Shown here: one piece after another, positions 23,751 to 34,828 of the stretch
Position numbering within the stretch: position 1 is the stretch's first letter
Layout: each line of letters opens with the position of its first letter
Notes under the pieces: model-generated
Databases searched by the model: none
What the model saw: only the letters and a program-made list of their open reading frames with translations
What the model was told of the DNA's origin: nothing
Program-made: the position numbers and the translations under genes
Source: Podospora pseudocomata
Lineage: Eukaryota > Ascomycota > Sordariomycetes > Sordariales > Podosporaceae
Direction of reading: 5' to 3'
DNA: 64,000 nt
Assembly: GCF_035222375.1 (NCBI RefSeq)
Contig: NC_085888.1
Location: 1,922,001 to 1,986,000, forward strand

Positions 23751-25177
23751 TCACACAGACCGAGCCTTGAGGAGCTCCTCTTCCAGAATCAGCCCAGGCT
23801 TTCCCCCTCTGCTGCCGTCCTCTGTAAACAATGCTTTGGCTCCCTCCCCTTCCTTCCAAGCCCACTTTTCCTTGAACTCGGGTGGACAGTTTCGCTGGAT
23901 GCAGTCCACAATCTTATCGCCAATGACGGGGAGGAACTTGAAGGCGTGGCCACTGTCTCCTGTCGCGACAAAGAGATTCTTCCAGTGAGGATGGTAGTCT
24001 ATGAGGAAGTCGGCCGTTCGGGTATCAGAATACCAGCATAGTCTCGTCTTGGTGAAGGGACGGTCTACCAACCCAGGCAGCGGCGTCATCTCTCGGAGAG
24101 CAGCGCGAAGGTCGGCTTCCCCCTCTGCTGGGATGACGAGGTCGGGGTCATGCAACGATGTCCGGGGGATCGAGACGAGGCAGTTGCTTGTGGCAGTTGG
24201 CGAGACGGGAAGGGGAGGGAAATGTACAGTTCGTGGGTTGGTATAACCGTAGGCATGGCGAGCTACCTTGAGGACCCCGTTGGTTGGTGGAATGATGAAG
24301 AGACCGCTGGAGAGGTTGAGGATGACGGGCATCTTGCCGAGGATCTCTTGCTCCTCTTCGGTGATGTTGAGGTACCCCAAGACTTGGCCCGTGGCGACAG
24401 CCTGGCCGTCAAGGTCGACAAAGCTTCCTGTCCATGCTCCTGCTGCCACCATGACCAGGTCCGCGGTCAAGACGCGTTGGTCTTGTAGCCTCACTCCTGT
24501 CACACCGGTGTCATCGTGCTCCAGAGACTCCACTGTGCCAGCAATGAAGTTGACGCGTCCGGTTTGTCTGACTTGCTCGTAGAGCCATGCCATCGACGCG
24601 CCGGCGTCTGTCCAGCCGCTGTTGTAGTTGATGTATCCCCAAGCTCCAGAGCTGCCACCGGTCCCGAGAACCTCGCAGATCGCGTCGGCGTTCGGGAGCT
24701 CTCGGATGCGCTCGGCGAGCATTGGGTCACGAGAGGCCAGAGATGAAACGTTCTCCCAGCTCTTGCGGGCATAATCCATGCCGGTTAGCTTCTTGTGGGA
24801 AGATTCACTCGCGCCACCCTCTACGGGAGGGTCCGCGACTGGCGCGGCAGAGGTGGCATCGCCGACGACGAGGAGACCTGTTTCGTGGTAACGGCCCTGG
24901 GCGCCGAGATCTATGGGCTTGTCTTGTTGGCGCCATATCAGCTGAGCTTCATCGCACAGAGCGGCATACGCGTGGTCGGCGTAGTCTGCCCTGACAATGC
25001 GGCTCGTGTCAATGGACGCGGCATCGGGGGATGGGAATGTAGACTGAGAGGAGGGGTCCGACCTGTCAATGACAGTTATGGAGGTGTTGATGAACTCATG
25101 GCGACGAGTGAGAGCATAGGCTGTGGAGAGGCCAAAGAGACCCGAGCCAACAATGAGAATGGAGGACGGGGGGTTCG

Positions 25178-25223
<46 letters not shown>

Positions 25224-25268
25224 GGTGGTGGTGGAAGAGGAAGAATGTTGAGGAAGGGAAGAAGTCAT
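23751..25268 (-). CDS. FAD-dependent oxidoreductase, sarcosine/fructosyl-amine oxidase family
   Basis: A single exon of 505 residues, within the usual size for the family. After a low-complexity head (Thr13-20, Asn21-30) comes the Rossmann dinucleotide site ILIVGSGLFGLSTAYALTRR, with Gly41, Gly43 and Gly46, and an acidic end of the second strand (VIDRSD). SIDTSRIVRADYAD is the family's substrate-side segment. The C-terminal part has CWYSDTRTADFLIDYHP and NLFVATGDSGHAFKFLPVIG, the conserved FAD-closing motif of monomeric sarcosine oxidase, L-pipecolate/saccharopine oxidase and fructosyl-amine oxidases. The Cys of RLCWYSD sits where covalent flavin linkage occurs in relatives. The reaction is probably oxidation of a secondary amine with oxygen, giving H2O2; the substrate cannot be told. 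The C-terminal KARSV is not a clear peroxisomal PTS1. The gene is convergent with TBP and divergent from the splicing-factor gene. Confidence 0.88.
25177..25235 (-). repeat. In-frame AAC and ACC trinucleotide tracts
   Basis: On the coding strand, an ACC run followed by an AAC run encodes the Thr and Asn stretches near the N-terminus of the FAD enzyme. Triplet units keep the frame whatever the repeat number, so length differences between strains would be tolerated. Confidence 0.85.
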
Positions 25269-25829
25269 GGCGGGAGAATAATAACCGTGACAAGTTGAAG
25301 CGAGCCAAACTTTAATTACGCAGCCGAGACAGCTGGCAACACGTGCACGAGACTCTTTTCGAGAGCAAGGGCTGGGCTGTCCACAGAGGTAGGGAAAGGG
25401 ATGCCGATCTAAATCGATTCACTGAGGATTTAAGTATTCAGATAGAAAGGGAAAAGCCATGCTCTTTGGGCATAGATGTATCTTCTGTTGAACTCTCTTG
25501 ACCCCGCTGCGGTTTATCTCGGGATTTGATATCTTGACATAGTTCTCCGTAAGTTGCCACATGCGGTTAGACTACGCCCTTTATACTGGTCCACTTCCAT
25601 GATTCCGCCCTCATGATGTTTTGGTCTTATCTTGATGCCCAATAACCGGTCTGCTCCAGCGAGGGCAAGATGTGTTATAAACCAGCCTTCAAGGTGCTTG
25701 GAGTTTGTGCACGGGCCAAGCAACGCCAAGCCAGGAACGCTATGACCGTTGCCGTCAAGGTGCCGCCGTCTTTGTCTTCGCAAACAACCGTCTTTCGTCA
25801 AACAGCAATGCTTGAGCAAAACGCGAAAC
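25269..25829. other. Divergent promoter region
   Basis: 561 bp between the starts of the FAD enzyme and the SR140-like gene. An out-of-frame ATG at 25808 lies just upstream of the SR140-like start and could act as an overlapping upstream ORF. No other gene is seen. Confidence 0.5.
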
Positions 25830-28295
25830 ATGTCGAACAACAACATTGCCGAATTTCCCGATGTTCAGGCCAAACTCCAGCAGCCAAAGGAAAAGTCAGC
25901 ATTCGAGAGACAAAAAGCAGAGATCGAGGCGAAGCGCCTGCGCGAAGAGGCCGAGACGGCAGCTGCCCTTGCCGAATTCCAAAAGGAATTTGGAGGCGAC
26001 GACGAAGAGGATAAGCTTCCTCGAGGCTCTCACCAGACATCGAGATTTGGGAATGGCCCGCCCACTCGACCAGCTTTCAACAGCCCGTCACCTTTTGGAG
26101 GTGGTGCAGGCAAGCGACATTTCGGCCTTCCTTCGGGGCCCTCGTTGAAGAGCGGTCCTGGGAGTTTGGGACCTCCTCCGCCATCATACGGCAAGAAGCG
26201 AACGTTTGATGGGTTTCAGCAGGACCGAGATCGAGAGAGGGGACGGAACTGGGATAGGTCGGGCTTCGAAGATCGAGAGGCGGGATCCTTGACCGTGTCC
26301 AAAGCTTTCGAGGCCAGTGATGATGAAGGGGAGACAACGGCTGTTTCTGGCCGTGCCGAGGAGAAGGCGGCTTCGAGACCTACCCTACGTTTGTCCAACT
26401 TGCCACCAGGCAGATCACCGGCATTCATCAAGTCTCTGATACCGGCAAACTTGACTGTGGAGGATGTCAAGATCGTGCCACCAGCGGGACCGACCGGTGC
26501 TGACCGTGGCACGGAGAGAAAGTCGGTATCAGCGATAGTTACGCTGTCAAAGGAAACCCCTGCTGCTGAAATTGATGCCGCAGTCAGCGCGCTGCAGAAT
26601 CGCTATCTAGGCTTCGGTTTTTTCCTTTCTTTGCACAGACATCTCTCCTCGGCCGCCATTGCGTCAGGGCTTACAGCTCTGCACCCTTCGACCTCAGTGG
26701 TATCACACCCATTTGGGGCGAAGAAGGTCGAGGAAATTTCGAGGCCGCATGGCTCACATTCGGTGAGCTCCCACCGCGGCTATGCGCCTCCTACCCACTA
26801 TGGCCCTCCCATGGGTGGTTCCATCAACCGAAGTGGTATCCTCCACGTTCCTGTCAGCCCGCCACGGGATATCAAACAACTTCGCATGATACACAAAGTC
26901 ATCGAGTCGGTCCTGGAGCATGGGCCACAGCTGGAGGCCCTCCTTATGTCTCGCCCGGATGTGCAACAAGAGGAAAAGTGGGCATGGCTATGGGATGCGC
27001 GCAGTGAGGGTGGTATCTGGTACCGCTGGAGGTTGTGGGAAATCGTGACGGGTTTGCAGTCCACAGACAAGGTCAAGTATTGGCCATTGTTTGAAGGAAG
27101 CCATGCCTGGAAAGCACCAGCACAACGGCTTGCCTACGAATATGTCACAGGTGTCGATGAGTTTGTTTCAGAGCCCGAGTATGATTCTTCTGAAGATGAG
27201 GATTTCGATGACGAGCAGGGTCGACAGGGCGAGCACAACGAGCAGGAGGATACATTCTTAAACCCCATTGAAAAGTCAAAGCTGTCCCACTTGTTGTCTC
27301 GACTACCAACAACAACAACCAAGATCAGGAAAGGAGACATTGCGCGCATAGCAACATTTGCCATCACGCACGCCAGCCGAGGAGCCGATGAAGTTGTCGA
27401 AATGATTGTGTCCAACATCGAGCAACCATTCGCATATACCTCGGCCAATCCAGACTACAAACGTGATGGGAAAGAGAAGGACGAGGGCTCGCGCGATGCC
27501 TCTCCTGCTCCAGACGACAAACTTGGATCCGGTGGACTTGACACTAGCGCAGCGTCACTTCTCGGCCTTTATGTGGTCAGTGACATTTTGTCCTCTTCAT
27601 CTACCAGCGGCATCCGCCATGCATGGCGGTATCGTCAATTATTCGAGAACGCGCTTCGAGCCCACAAGACGTTTGAGAAGCTGGGAATGGTGGTGGATAA
27701 GCTAGGCTGGGGACGGATCCGGGCCGACAGGTGGAAGCGCGCCGTAGAACTGGTGCTAAGCCTCTGGGAGAGTTGGTGCGTGTTCCCGGTTGAAACCCAT
27801 GAGTATTTCGTCAACAGTTTCAACAACCCACCAGCTCTGAAGAAGCCGGTGGACGTTGGCGGAACAGAGCAAAAGGCGGGCAAATGGAAGCCAGTGGAGA
27901 CAGAAGCTGGCGCAAAAGAGAAGGACAATGGCTTTTTGCCGATCTCGACAAAGCTATCGACTGACCAGGACGACGAAAATGACCACTACTTGGAGGATGT
28001 TTTGGAATCTCGTGATGGTGATGTCGAGCTCCAGTCACCCTACATGTACTACACCTCGGTGCTGGATGAGTTCTCTGACCTGGACCTCGACGGTGTCCCA
28101 TATGACGACGACGACGACGACGAGAATGGGGTCAGCGGAGATGTGAGCATGCCGCAACCGACAACGACAGAGTCACCAGCAGATAAGGTGGAAACCAAGA
28201 TCATAGGAGGCTTTTCCATGTCGGCGGCGAAGGCTGCGCCAGTGAAGAAGCGGATGCGTGCAGTGGACATGTTTGCGGGGTCTGACTCTGATTAG
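25830..28295 (+). CDS. U2SURP: U2 snRNP-associated SURP/CID protein (SR140-like)
   Basis: One exon, 821 residues from the ATG at 25830 (MSNNNIAEFPD). The frame is open further upstream but no other ATG is available. The N-terminal part is charged and Gly/Pro-rich with a helical segment RQKAEIEAKRLREEAETAA. A degenerate RRM starts near residue 183 (RPTLRLSNLPPGRSPAFIKS). A SURP module lies at about 345-405 (LRMIHKVIESVLEHGPQLEA, then WAWLWDARSEGGIWYRWRLW). A CID domain covers about 478-667 (LNPIEKSKLSHLLSRL, ARIATFAITHASRGADEVVE, YVVSDILSSSSTSGIRHAWR). The acidic C-terminus ends in KKRMRAVDMFAGSDSD. This order matches human SR140/U2SURP, a U2 snRNP-associated splicing factor. The weak RRM and the absence of a visible cwf21 motif are the differences. 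Confidence 0.85.
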   Translation: MSNNNIAEFPDVQAKLQQPKEKSAFERQKAEIEAKRLREEAETAAALAEFQKEFGGDDEEDKLPRGSHQTSRFGNGPPTRPAFNSPSPFGGGAGKRHFGLPSGPSLKSGPGSLGPPPPSYGKKRTFDGFQQDRDRERGRNWDRSGFEDREAGSLTVSKAFEASDDEGETTAVSGRAEEKAASRPTLRLSNLPPGRSPAFIKSLIPANLTVEDVKIVPPAGPTGADRGTERKSVSAIVTLSKETPAAEIDAAVSALQNRYLGFGFFLSLHRHLSSAAIASGLTALHPSTSVVSHPFGAKKVEEISRPHGSHSVSSHRGYAPPTHYGPPMGGSINRSGILHVPVSPPRDIKQLRMIHKVIESVLEHGPQLEALLMSRPDVQQEEKWAWLWDARSEGGIWYRWRLWEIVTGLQSTDKVKYWPLFEGSHAWKAPAQRLAYEYVTGVDEFVSEPEYDSSEDEDFDDEQGRQGEHNEQEDTFLNPIEKSKLSHLLSRLPTTTTKIRKGDIARIATFAITHASRGADEVVEMIVSNIEQPFAYTSANPDYKRDGKEKDEGSRDASPAPDDKLGSGGLDTSAASLLGLYVVSDILSSSSTSGIRHAWRYRQLFENALRAHKTFEKLGMVVDKLGWGRIRADRWKRAVELVLSLWESWCVFPVETHEYFVNSFNNPPALKKPVDVGGTEQKAGKWKPVETEAGAKEKDNGFLPISTKLSTDQDDENDHYLEDVLESRDGDVELQSPYMYYTSVLDEFSDLDLDGVPYDDDDDDENGVSGDVSMPQPTTTESPADKVETKIIGGFSMSAAKAAPVKKRMRAVDMFAGSDSD

Positions 28296-30586
28296 ACGGC
28301 CACCTGAGAAAATGAGGCGTATCTGGGGAAGATAAGATTAGATCGCCAAGAGATCAAAGTGCCCTTTTGACTTGGCCCCTATATCCATAACAGCCGCCGC
28401 CGCCACGCCACCCACATCACATCGTCAGGTCTCAAGCGTGAATGCAAAGGGCAAAGGGCAAAGGGAAAATAGGCAATGCTCGGCGGTGCTGGGCGGTGCT
28501 ACCCACCCACGTCTCGCGTAACATTATGCGAGGCATTCGCTATCCACGGGGTTGGGACAGGAATGGGCGGCAGAGGAACGGCACTATTGGGGTTGGGTTC
28601 ATGCGTTCGGCTCACACCAAGCACCAAGTCACGCAAGTCTACGAATAGGTGAACGAGTTTGGAGGGAGGCAATCACAGCAAGCATGGCAAGGTAGTACTC
28701 GACAGCCAGAGGGCGTCTCCCAAAAGGGCCAATTACTAAATGCGTAGAGCAGATCCCGCGCAGTCCCCCAACCTGCCCGCTCCTTGGCTGTTGGGTTGCG
28801 TTCCATCAAGCCATGCACGCCATGTTGGAGAGAAGATAGTAAAAAGTTTGTCTAGCTTAGGGTTTAAGGTATGTTGTGCACCTGTCATGCGGCGTTGCCA
28901 TCCCATCTTGTGGTGTGGATAGAGTGTCGGGCGTGGTTATCTCGAGTTTGTTATTCTCTTTGATGATGAACGCGGCGGAGATGGCTGACATGTTTTGTGT
29001 GTGTACGTACCTATTTCAAAAGACTCGAGCGTAGTCACCAGCTTTATTACACGGTACATAGAAGTGTTCCTTGGCTACGAGGCTGGACCAACGTGGGTGG
29101 TGGTTATATTGCTGACTAAAAACTTGCGCACCCCACTTTTGGCACCTTCCCATCTCAAGCCATGGCCACCCACCTACCCACCCATATCTGCAAGAGCGAA
29201 GGTTGTTTTTCATCAAGACCCGGGGAAAGGCCCCTGACCCCCAAGAAAGGATGTGCTGTGGCCTGGAGTAGCGATGGCTGCAAATGCTACCTTGGAGAAT
29301 TCTGAGCTGTGACAGGTGACAGTTGTGATGAATGTCGAGACGAAAACCTTCCAAGCCCAGTTGTTTCCGGCATTCTCCACCCGTGCCTCTTCCTCAGGAA
29401 ACTCAACCGACTCCAGCTTGTTGCAACCTACACCACCTCTACACAGCACAGTCACAATCCAAGCCCCCCGGCAGCCCAGTAGTAGCAGCCTCCATCTCCG
29501 CCCTGCCTCGCTCAGTTCCGGCCCGGCCCTCCCCTCGTCCCAGGTCCAGCAGCAGCTCCGAGCAAAGCTGTGTGTGCTACCTACTACCTCGATAGCTCAC
29601 CGGCATATTCCAGCTCTCACTCACCTTTGCAGAGACACAAGCTCCAGCAGAACCACCGACGCTGGCCCTAGAATGGCGTGACCCTGGGACCTGGATTTGT
29701 TCTTCTTTTTATTTTATTTTATGCTTCTTCTCTTTGTCGGCTCTGCTACCATCGACCACCGTTCCGTCCCTTCGGCTCAACTCTAACTGCCGAGCCAGCT
29801 CTGGTACCTCGTCCACCTTCCACCGCCAAAACCCAACAAGCAAAAGGCCCCGTGCCTGTGCCTAAGCTGCGGGCCAGCGCCGCTGACATCGCGTGCCGGT
29901 TGGAGGGGGACCTCTGAATGTTGGAGCTGCTGACGGGACAGACTAAACCCGCTCGGACTTTCCACAAACCTGTGGACGTCCTTTCTCTCTCTCTCTCCAG
30001 GTCCGCCGAGTCGCCTGTACAAGATTCGTCCAGAGTCCTGACTGACTCTTGTCAACCTCAACCGTCGACGGCTTGACAGTTCGTCTTATTTTCCGGCTCG
30101 ACATTCTCACGGACGGTCTCCTTCATCTTCGTCCCACCGCTTGCTGGCCTCGAGGGTCTGTCGGTTTCAGCTCTTGGGGTGTCTAGAACGTTGAGAGAGC
30201 CTCAAGCACACGGTGTCGATCTTTTCGGTCTCTTCACCTGTGGCGATACAGCGCGCGTTATAAACAGGAAATTCCGCTCTCCTGAACCAGACCTCGGCAG
30301 CATCCGACAAGTCTTGTACCATCCGACCACACAGAAGCTCTCGGTTACTTCAGCCAAAGCACTGGCGATAACCTCTCTCCATTCGACGCATTGCTCGCCA
30401 GTCTTGTCACTGCCTGCGGCGGTATGAGCTGCGAGCTTGGTCTTGCTTATCCTACTCACAACATTGTCTCCAGCAGCGGCTGGGACACAGGTTCTGTCCG
30501 AAACCTTGAACACCTCGCAAAACCTTGCTGAGCAAGAAACAGAACAGGCTTTTCCCCCTCATCTCCCTCTCAAACAAACATACAAG
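28296..30586. other. 2.3-kb intergenic region and long leader of the copper regulator
   Basis: The first kilobase shows no gene. From about 29380 on, the strand is C-rich with many short upstream ATGs, which suggests a long leader. A possible leader intron spans 30422-30473 (donor GTATGA, acceptor CTCCAG). No protein family is recognisable in the open frames. Confidence 0.45.
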
Positions 30587-32438
30587 ATGCCCATCATAAA
30601 CGGGCAAAAAATGGCCTGGTATGTCTTGCTTTTCTGTTTGTCCCGAGGTTTCCTTGCTGACGCTCATGCCTTGACATAGCGGGCCATGCATTCGCGGCCA
30701 TCGCTCTACGAAATGCAACCACTATAACGAGCGGGTGATGGTGCCGGTGAGGAAGCCTGGTCGCCCCCTGAGCACCTGCCCCTGCCCACCTGGGAAACCA
30801 TGTGTATGCGGCGGCGTTAGAGTTGCCATTCCGAAGAAGCAAAAGTGCCATTGTCCAGCTGGGACTGTCGACAGTGCTACCAGCTCCGAGTTCGACCCTT
30901 CGCCAGTTGACACACCCATCTCACCAGCATCACGCACCTCTTCGAATCGAGTCACCAAGTCGGGTTCGGGGTCCAAGTCAGCCAGCCGAAGGCAATCGCT
31001 TGCGCTTGCGAACTTGGAGAGGATGGATCCCAACTCCATCAACCTGATCCCGTCGCCCAATGGAAATGGAATGATTGGAATCACGGCCATGGTGAGCCCA
31101 AGGGACGCGACGTTTGGACATCCGATGGGGATGGTACCTATGGGACCTCGGGAGTCTTTTGTGCCTGCACCACCACCGGATTTTGGTGGCCCAATGGGAT
31201 ACAACATGCCCCCAAGCATGCCGCCACACATGCCACCGCCTCACTATCCCCCGCATATTCAGATCCCGCAGCATATCAAGACGGAAAATGGCGGATTCGT
31301 CCCGATGCTGAACGGGACTTTTGTCTCGCCAGTGCCCATTCCCGCCTTTGCCGATGGCCCTCACCCACAGGGAATGCAGGCATTCAACGGGCCGCCGCCG
31401 CCACCACCTCCCAATCCTGTTCTCGAGCCATCGGCCATGTCCAAGCCGAAGGGAGGTTCGGGAGGCGGGGGCTGCTGTGGTGGCAAGAAGGCACCCCCTA
31501 TTCAGGCGCCTCCTCCAGTGCCGGCTCCTCTTCCTACCCCTCCTCAGCAGCAAATGCCGAACACAATGCCACCACCCCAACCACAGAACGCCCCGTCAGG
31601 CGGAGGCGGCAGCTGTTGCAGCAGCAAATCTTCGCAGCCACCCCCCATGCCCCAGATGAGCCCCAACGCTATGCAGGCACCCCCTCAGCCGGGTTTTGGT
31701 CAGGGATTCATGCCCCAGTATCAGACTCCGATCGATATCAAGATGGAAAACATGCACCACCATCAGCCATTCCAGTTTCCCGGTCAGACTGTGTTCACAT
31801 ATCCCGCCGAGTATGGCTCATGGCAGATGCCTATCAACCCAGCCATCTGGCAGCAAGTTGTCTCGCGGCCGCCCACGCAACAGCAACACGAGACGCCTAT
31901 TTCTGCCACTGCTCCCAACGGCAACAACGGAACCGTGGGCGGGAACTCTCACGAGTGCGGCTGTGGTGAGGGCTGCCAGTGTGTTGGCTGCCTGGCTCAT
32001 CCGTTCAACTCGCAAATGCTTCAGTATGTGCAGAACGCCTACAGCCCCAACAGCAGCCACGGCAACAGCGGGAGCGCGGATTCCAGCGCCAATGCCAGTC
32101 CCAGCGCGAACCCTTTGAACCTAGCGAGTTCTGTGGAGATTCCCAGCGGGCCGGAGCTGCCGCCATCACACCAGACACAACCGCAGCCACCACCAAGGCC
32201 GAACGCGAACGAGTCTGATGGCTCGTCGAACGCGCCCACTCCACCGAACGAGGGATCGCCGGCTCTGTCGAATGAGGAGGAGCTGACGGCGCTGGATTAC
32301 TATTTTGTCCACTTGCCCATTTCGGCTTTGTGCGTGGGGGCGTTGGACATGTGCCCTTGCGACGAGTCTTGCGAGTGTGTGGGGTGTTTGGTGCATAACA
32401 CTGCGGGATTCCCTCAGGGGGATGGGGGATTCTCTTAG
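30587..32438 (+). CDS. GRISEA: Copper-fist transcription factor, Mac1/GRISEA type
   Basis: Two exons, 30587-30618 and 30680-32438 (intron 61 nt, donor GTATGT), give 596 residues. The N-terminus is a complete copper fist: MPIINGQKMACGPCIRGHR then STKCNHYN, with Cys11, Cys14, Cys23 and His25 binding zinc, followed by RKPGRPLSTCPCPPG, the minor-groove GRP element. The intron splits the Cys11 codon. Two further copper-sensing repeats have identical spacing, C-x-C-x3-C-x-C-x2-C-x2-H: CGCGEGCQCVGCLAH from Cys437 and CPCDESCECVGCLVH from Cys569. Two such repeats are typical of Mac1 and of Podospora GRISEA, which activate copper-uptake genes when copper is scarce and are switched off when copper fills the Cys repeats. 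Between them the protein is Pro/Met/Gln-rich and probably disordered. Two small GGGGC-C and GGGGSCC clusters (about 31464 and 31602) are extra. Orthology to GRISEA is inferred from domain layout. Confidence 0.9.
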
Positions 32439-33438
32439 GTTTCTTTCAGTGATAGGTGGTTTATCGTGTGTTGAGTTTGGGTTGGCATTTTGTTTTTCTT
32501 TTCCTTTTTTTTTCTTTCCTTGGCTATCACTCTATTTCGAGATACCCATGGGCTGGTTGTCGGTGCTCATTTTCAGAGGGGAAAGGTAACACAGGCAAGA
32601 AAGGGGGGGGTTTGATTTCGAGATTGGTGACAGGAAAAGGGGGGGTGGGCATTTGTGGCTGTGTTGAGGAGGTGATACCCTACAATGGACATTTGCCAGC
32701 TTCATCACAGGATTTGATGACAGCGAGAGGTGGGCGGGCATTGGCAGCTGTATCAAGGAGTTGATGACCTACATTGAAGGGGTTGGGCAAGGTGGGTAGC
32801 GTTGTGAATAGAGCTATGGATTGTGTTGAAGGGGTGTCACACGGCTTGAGAGATAGGCACGATAGGCAAATGGAGATGGGTTGACACTGTTGATTGTCAA
32901 TAGATTTTATCAGTGTGGCTTGATGATGTGCCGTGAGAGTATTTGAGTTTGATGGGGACACAAGATGCTAACTGAACTTACCTCGATTACGAACAGTTCG
33001 GGTAGGGGGCTTGGGTAGTTATGCTTGTTGGACCGTGGATGGGAAAGGTGCGGCTCTGGTTAAGGGGGATGGCAGCATCTCCGTCAGGCAGCTGTCTGAG
33101 GTGTCGGAGATGAGAATGGTGGGTCGAAACGGAGGTTTTGTTGCACAAGGTCTTGGCGGTGCATAATTGGAAACGGGGGAGAGACGGCGTCAACAGTGGG
33201 TTGGGGGAGAGCGTTAACATTTCTTTTGGGGGAGGATGTGGAAGGGCGCACTGACAATTTGGCGCGCGGTGAGTGAGAGTCTCCGGGCAGTATATACCAA
33301 CAACTTGGCCATCGCAAAAAATTATAGAAGAGGAATAGAGTTTTTAAAGAAGCTGGGCTTTTGTACTCGGTATTTCAGCTATTTCACTTGTGTTATTTCG
33401 GAACCAGATTGGGAAGACAACTACAAAAAGAGGACAAG
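32439..33438. other. Intergenic region
   Basis: 1 kb between two tandem plus-strand genes. T and G runs near 32510-32645 look like 3' UTR. No gene is seen. A TATATA element lies at 33291. Confidence 0.5.
33291..33296 (+). promoter_or_regulatory. Candidate TATA box
   Basis: TATATA lies about 148 bp before the ATG at 33439, a plausible spacing for the RS/coiled-coil gene. Support is position and match only. Confidence 0.3.
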
Positions 33439-34458
33439 ATGCTCAACTCGAGAACACGATCAAGATCACCTGCTCGCTCACCATCACGACGAGATGGTGA
33501 CAGAGACAGGGAAAGGAGGCGTGAGAGGGAGCGTTGCAGAGAGAGGAGCCGCGATCGGGGAGATGGACACCGCTCTCACCACCACCCCTCCCGTCACCAT
33601 CACTCGTCACCACCAACATTGCCCTTCCACCGCGCCCCATTAACCAAAACCTCACTGCACTCCCACACCCAGCTCTTTCAATCCTACCTCTCCACCGTCA
33701 AGAATTTGTCTTTGGGCTCCCTCTCGGAAACGGAGGCAAAAGGCCGCTGGAAGAGTTTTACCGGAAAGTGGAACAGGGGGGAGTTGAGCGAGGAGTGGTA
33801 TAACCACCCTTCTTTACCACCACCATCATCAAAGATACACACCCCTTCCTTCTCTCCTGCCCCCTCAATCCCAGAACTGAACCCCGGCACCAACAAATCC
33901 GACGATGACGACGGCGACGACGACGATGACGATGAGTACATCCCTCCTTTACCAACCCAAAATCAAGCGCAGCAGCATGGTCGCCATGGCCCAGCAATCC
34001 CAACAAGAGATGACCTTACCCACCGCGACGAGCTGTTGGAGACGGAAAGGGGGCGCTCTCTTGATGACCACCGGTACGAGAGGAAAACTTTTAGGAAACT
34101 CCACAGGGAGCAACTTGACGAGCTTGTTCCAAAGGCGGACCCGGGGTCGAGGGAACGGAAGCTGGAGAGGAAGAGGGAAGTGACTGAGAAGCTGAAGGGG
34201 TTCGGACAGGACAAGGAGCAGGGGGTGGAGGAGGTGAACGAAGGGGATCTGATGGGTGGTGATGATGCGATCGAGGAGCTCAAGAGGATGAAGAAGTTGA
34301 GAGAGGAGAGGCAGAATCAGAGGCAGAGTCGGAGGGAGGAGGAGGAGATGCTGAGACGGCAGGAGAGGGAGGAACGGGTGAGGGGGTATAAGGAAAGGGA
34401 GGAGAGGGTGATGGAGGGGCTGAGGGGGTTGGTTAGGGAGAGGTTTGGGGGGAGTTGA
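33439..34458 (+). CDS. RS-rich, acidic coiled-coil protein of unknown function
   Basis: One exon, 339 residues from the ATG at 33439. The N-terminal 55 residues are Arg/Ser/His-rich with RSRSPARSPSRRD, an RS-domain look shared with splicing-associated proteins. A Leu-rich segment follows (LFQSYLSTVKNLSLGSLSET, then WKSFTGKWNRGELSEEWY), then a run of Asp (KSDDDDGDDDDDDEY). The C-terminal half is highly charged and helical: RKTFRKLHREQLDELVPKAD, PGSRERKLERKREVTEKL, then EER/RREEE repeats to the end. The compact DELVPKADPGSRERKLE block looks like a conserved core. I do not recognise a named family. An RNA-processing role is a guess from the RS and coiled-coil composition. It is convergent with the Vps25 gene. 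Confidence 0.75.
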   Translation: MLNSRTRSRSPARSPSRRDGDRDRERRRERERCRERSRDRGDGHRSHHHPSRHHHSSPPTLPFHRAPLTKTSLHSHTQLFQSYLSTVKNLSLGSLSETEAKGRWKSFTGKWNRGELSEEWYNHPSLPPPSSKIHTPSFSPAPSIPELNPGTNKSDDDDGDDDDDDEYIPPLPTQNQAQQHGRHGPAIPTRDDLTHRDELLETERGRSLDDHRYERKTFRKLHREQLDELVPKADPGSRERKLERKREVTEKLKGFGQDKEQGVEEVNEGDLMGGDDAIEELKRMKKLREERQNQRQSRREEEEMLRRQEREERVRGYKEREERVMEGLRGLVRERFGGS

Positions 34459-34828
34459 AAGTGGGGAGGCTGTCTTTTGTGATGTCTTTTGTCGCTCTCT
34501 GTTGGGCAGTTCGATACCGGTACCGTGCATCCCTTTCTGCACAGGGCAGCACTGGAAATCCCATTACATGCATAGCAGTATTATTCGACCTACCAAGGGT
34601 TCATCATGTCCCCAATGTTTCCGCCACACTTCCCAGGTTCAATATCAATCATATGCCTCCCAAAACTCCAAATCACACACATAAAATTAACATTCACACC
34701 CCCCTTCCCTCCCAAGCTCCACCATGCCTATCAAAATGAATTGACGCCTCCCAAAATGCAGCCAACACGTCAAAATTCCCTTTCCAAACGCCCTCCCCCC
34801 CTATGCCTTCCAAATCCCAACTGAGGCC
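34459..34828. other. Convergent 3' intergenic region
   Basis: 370 bp between converging genes, AC-rich; it holds the 3' UTRs. No gene is seen. Confidence 0.6.
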
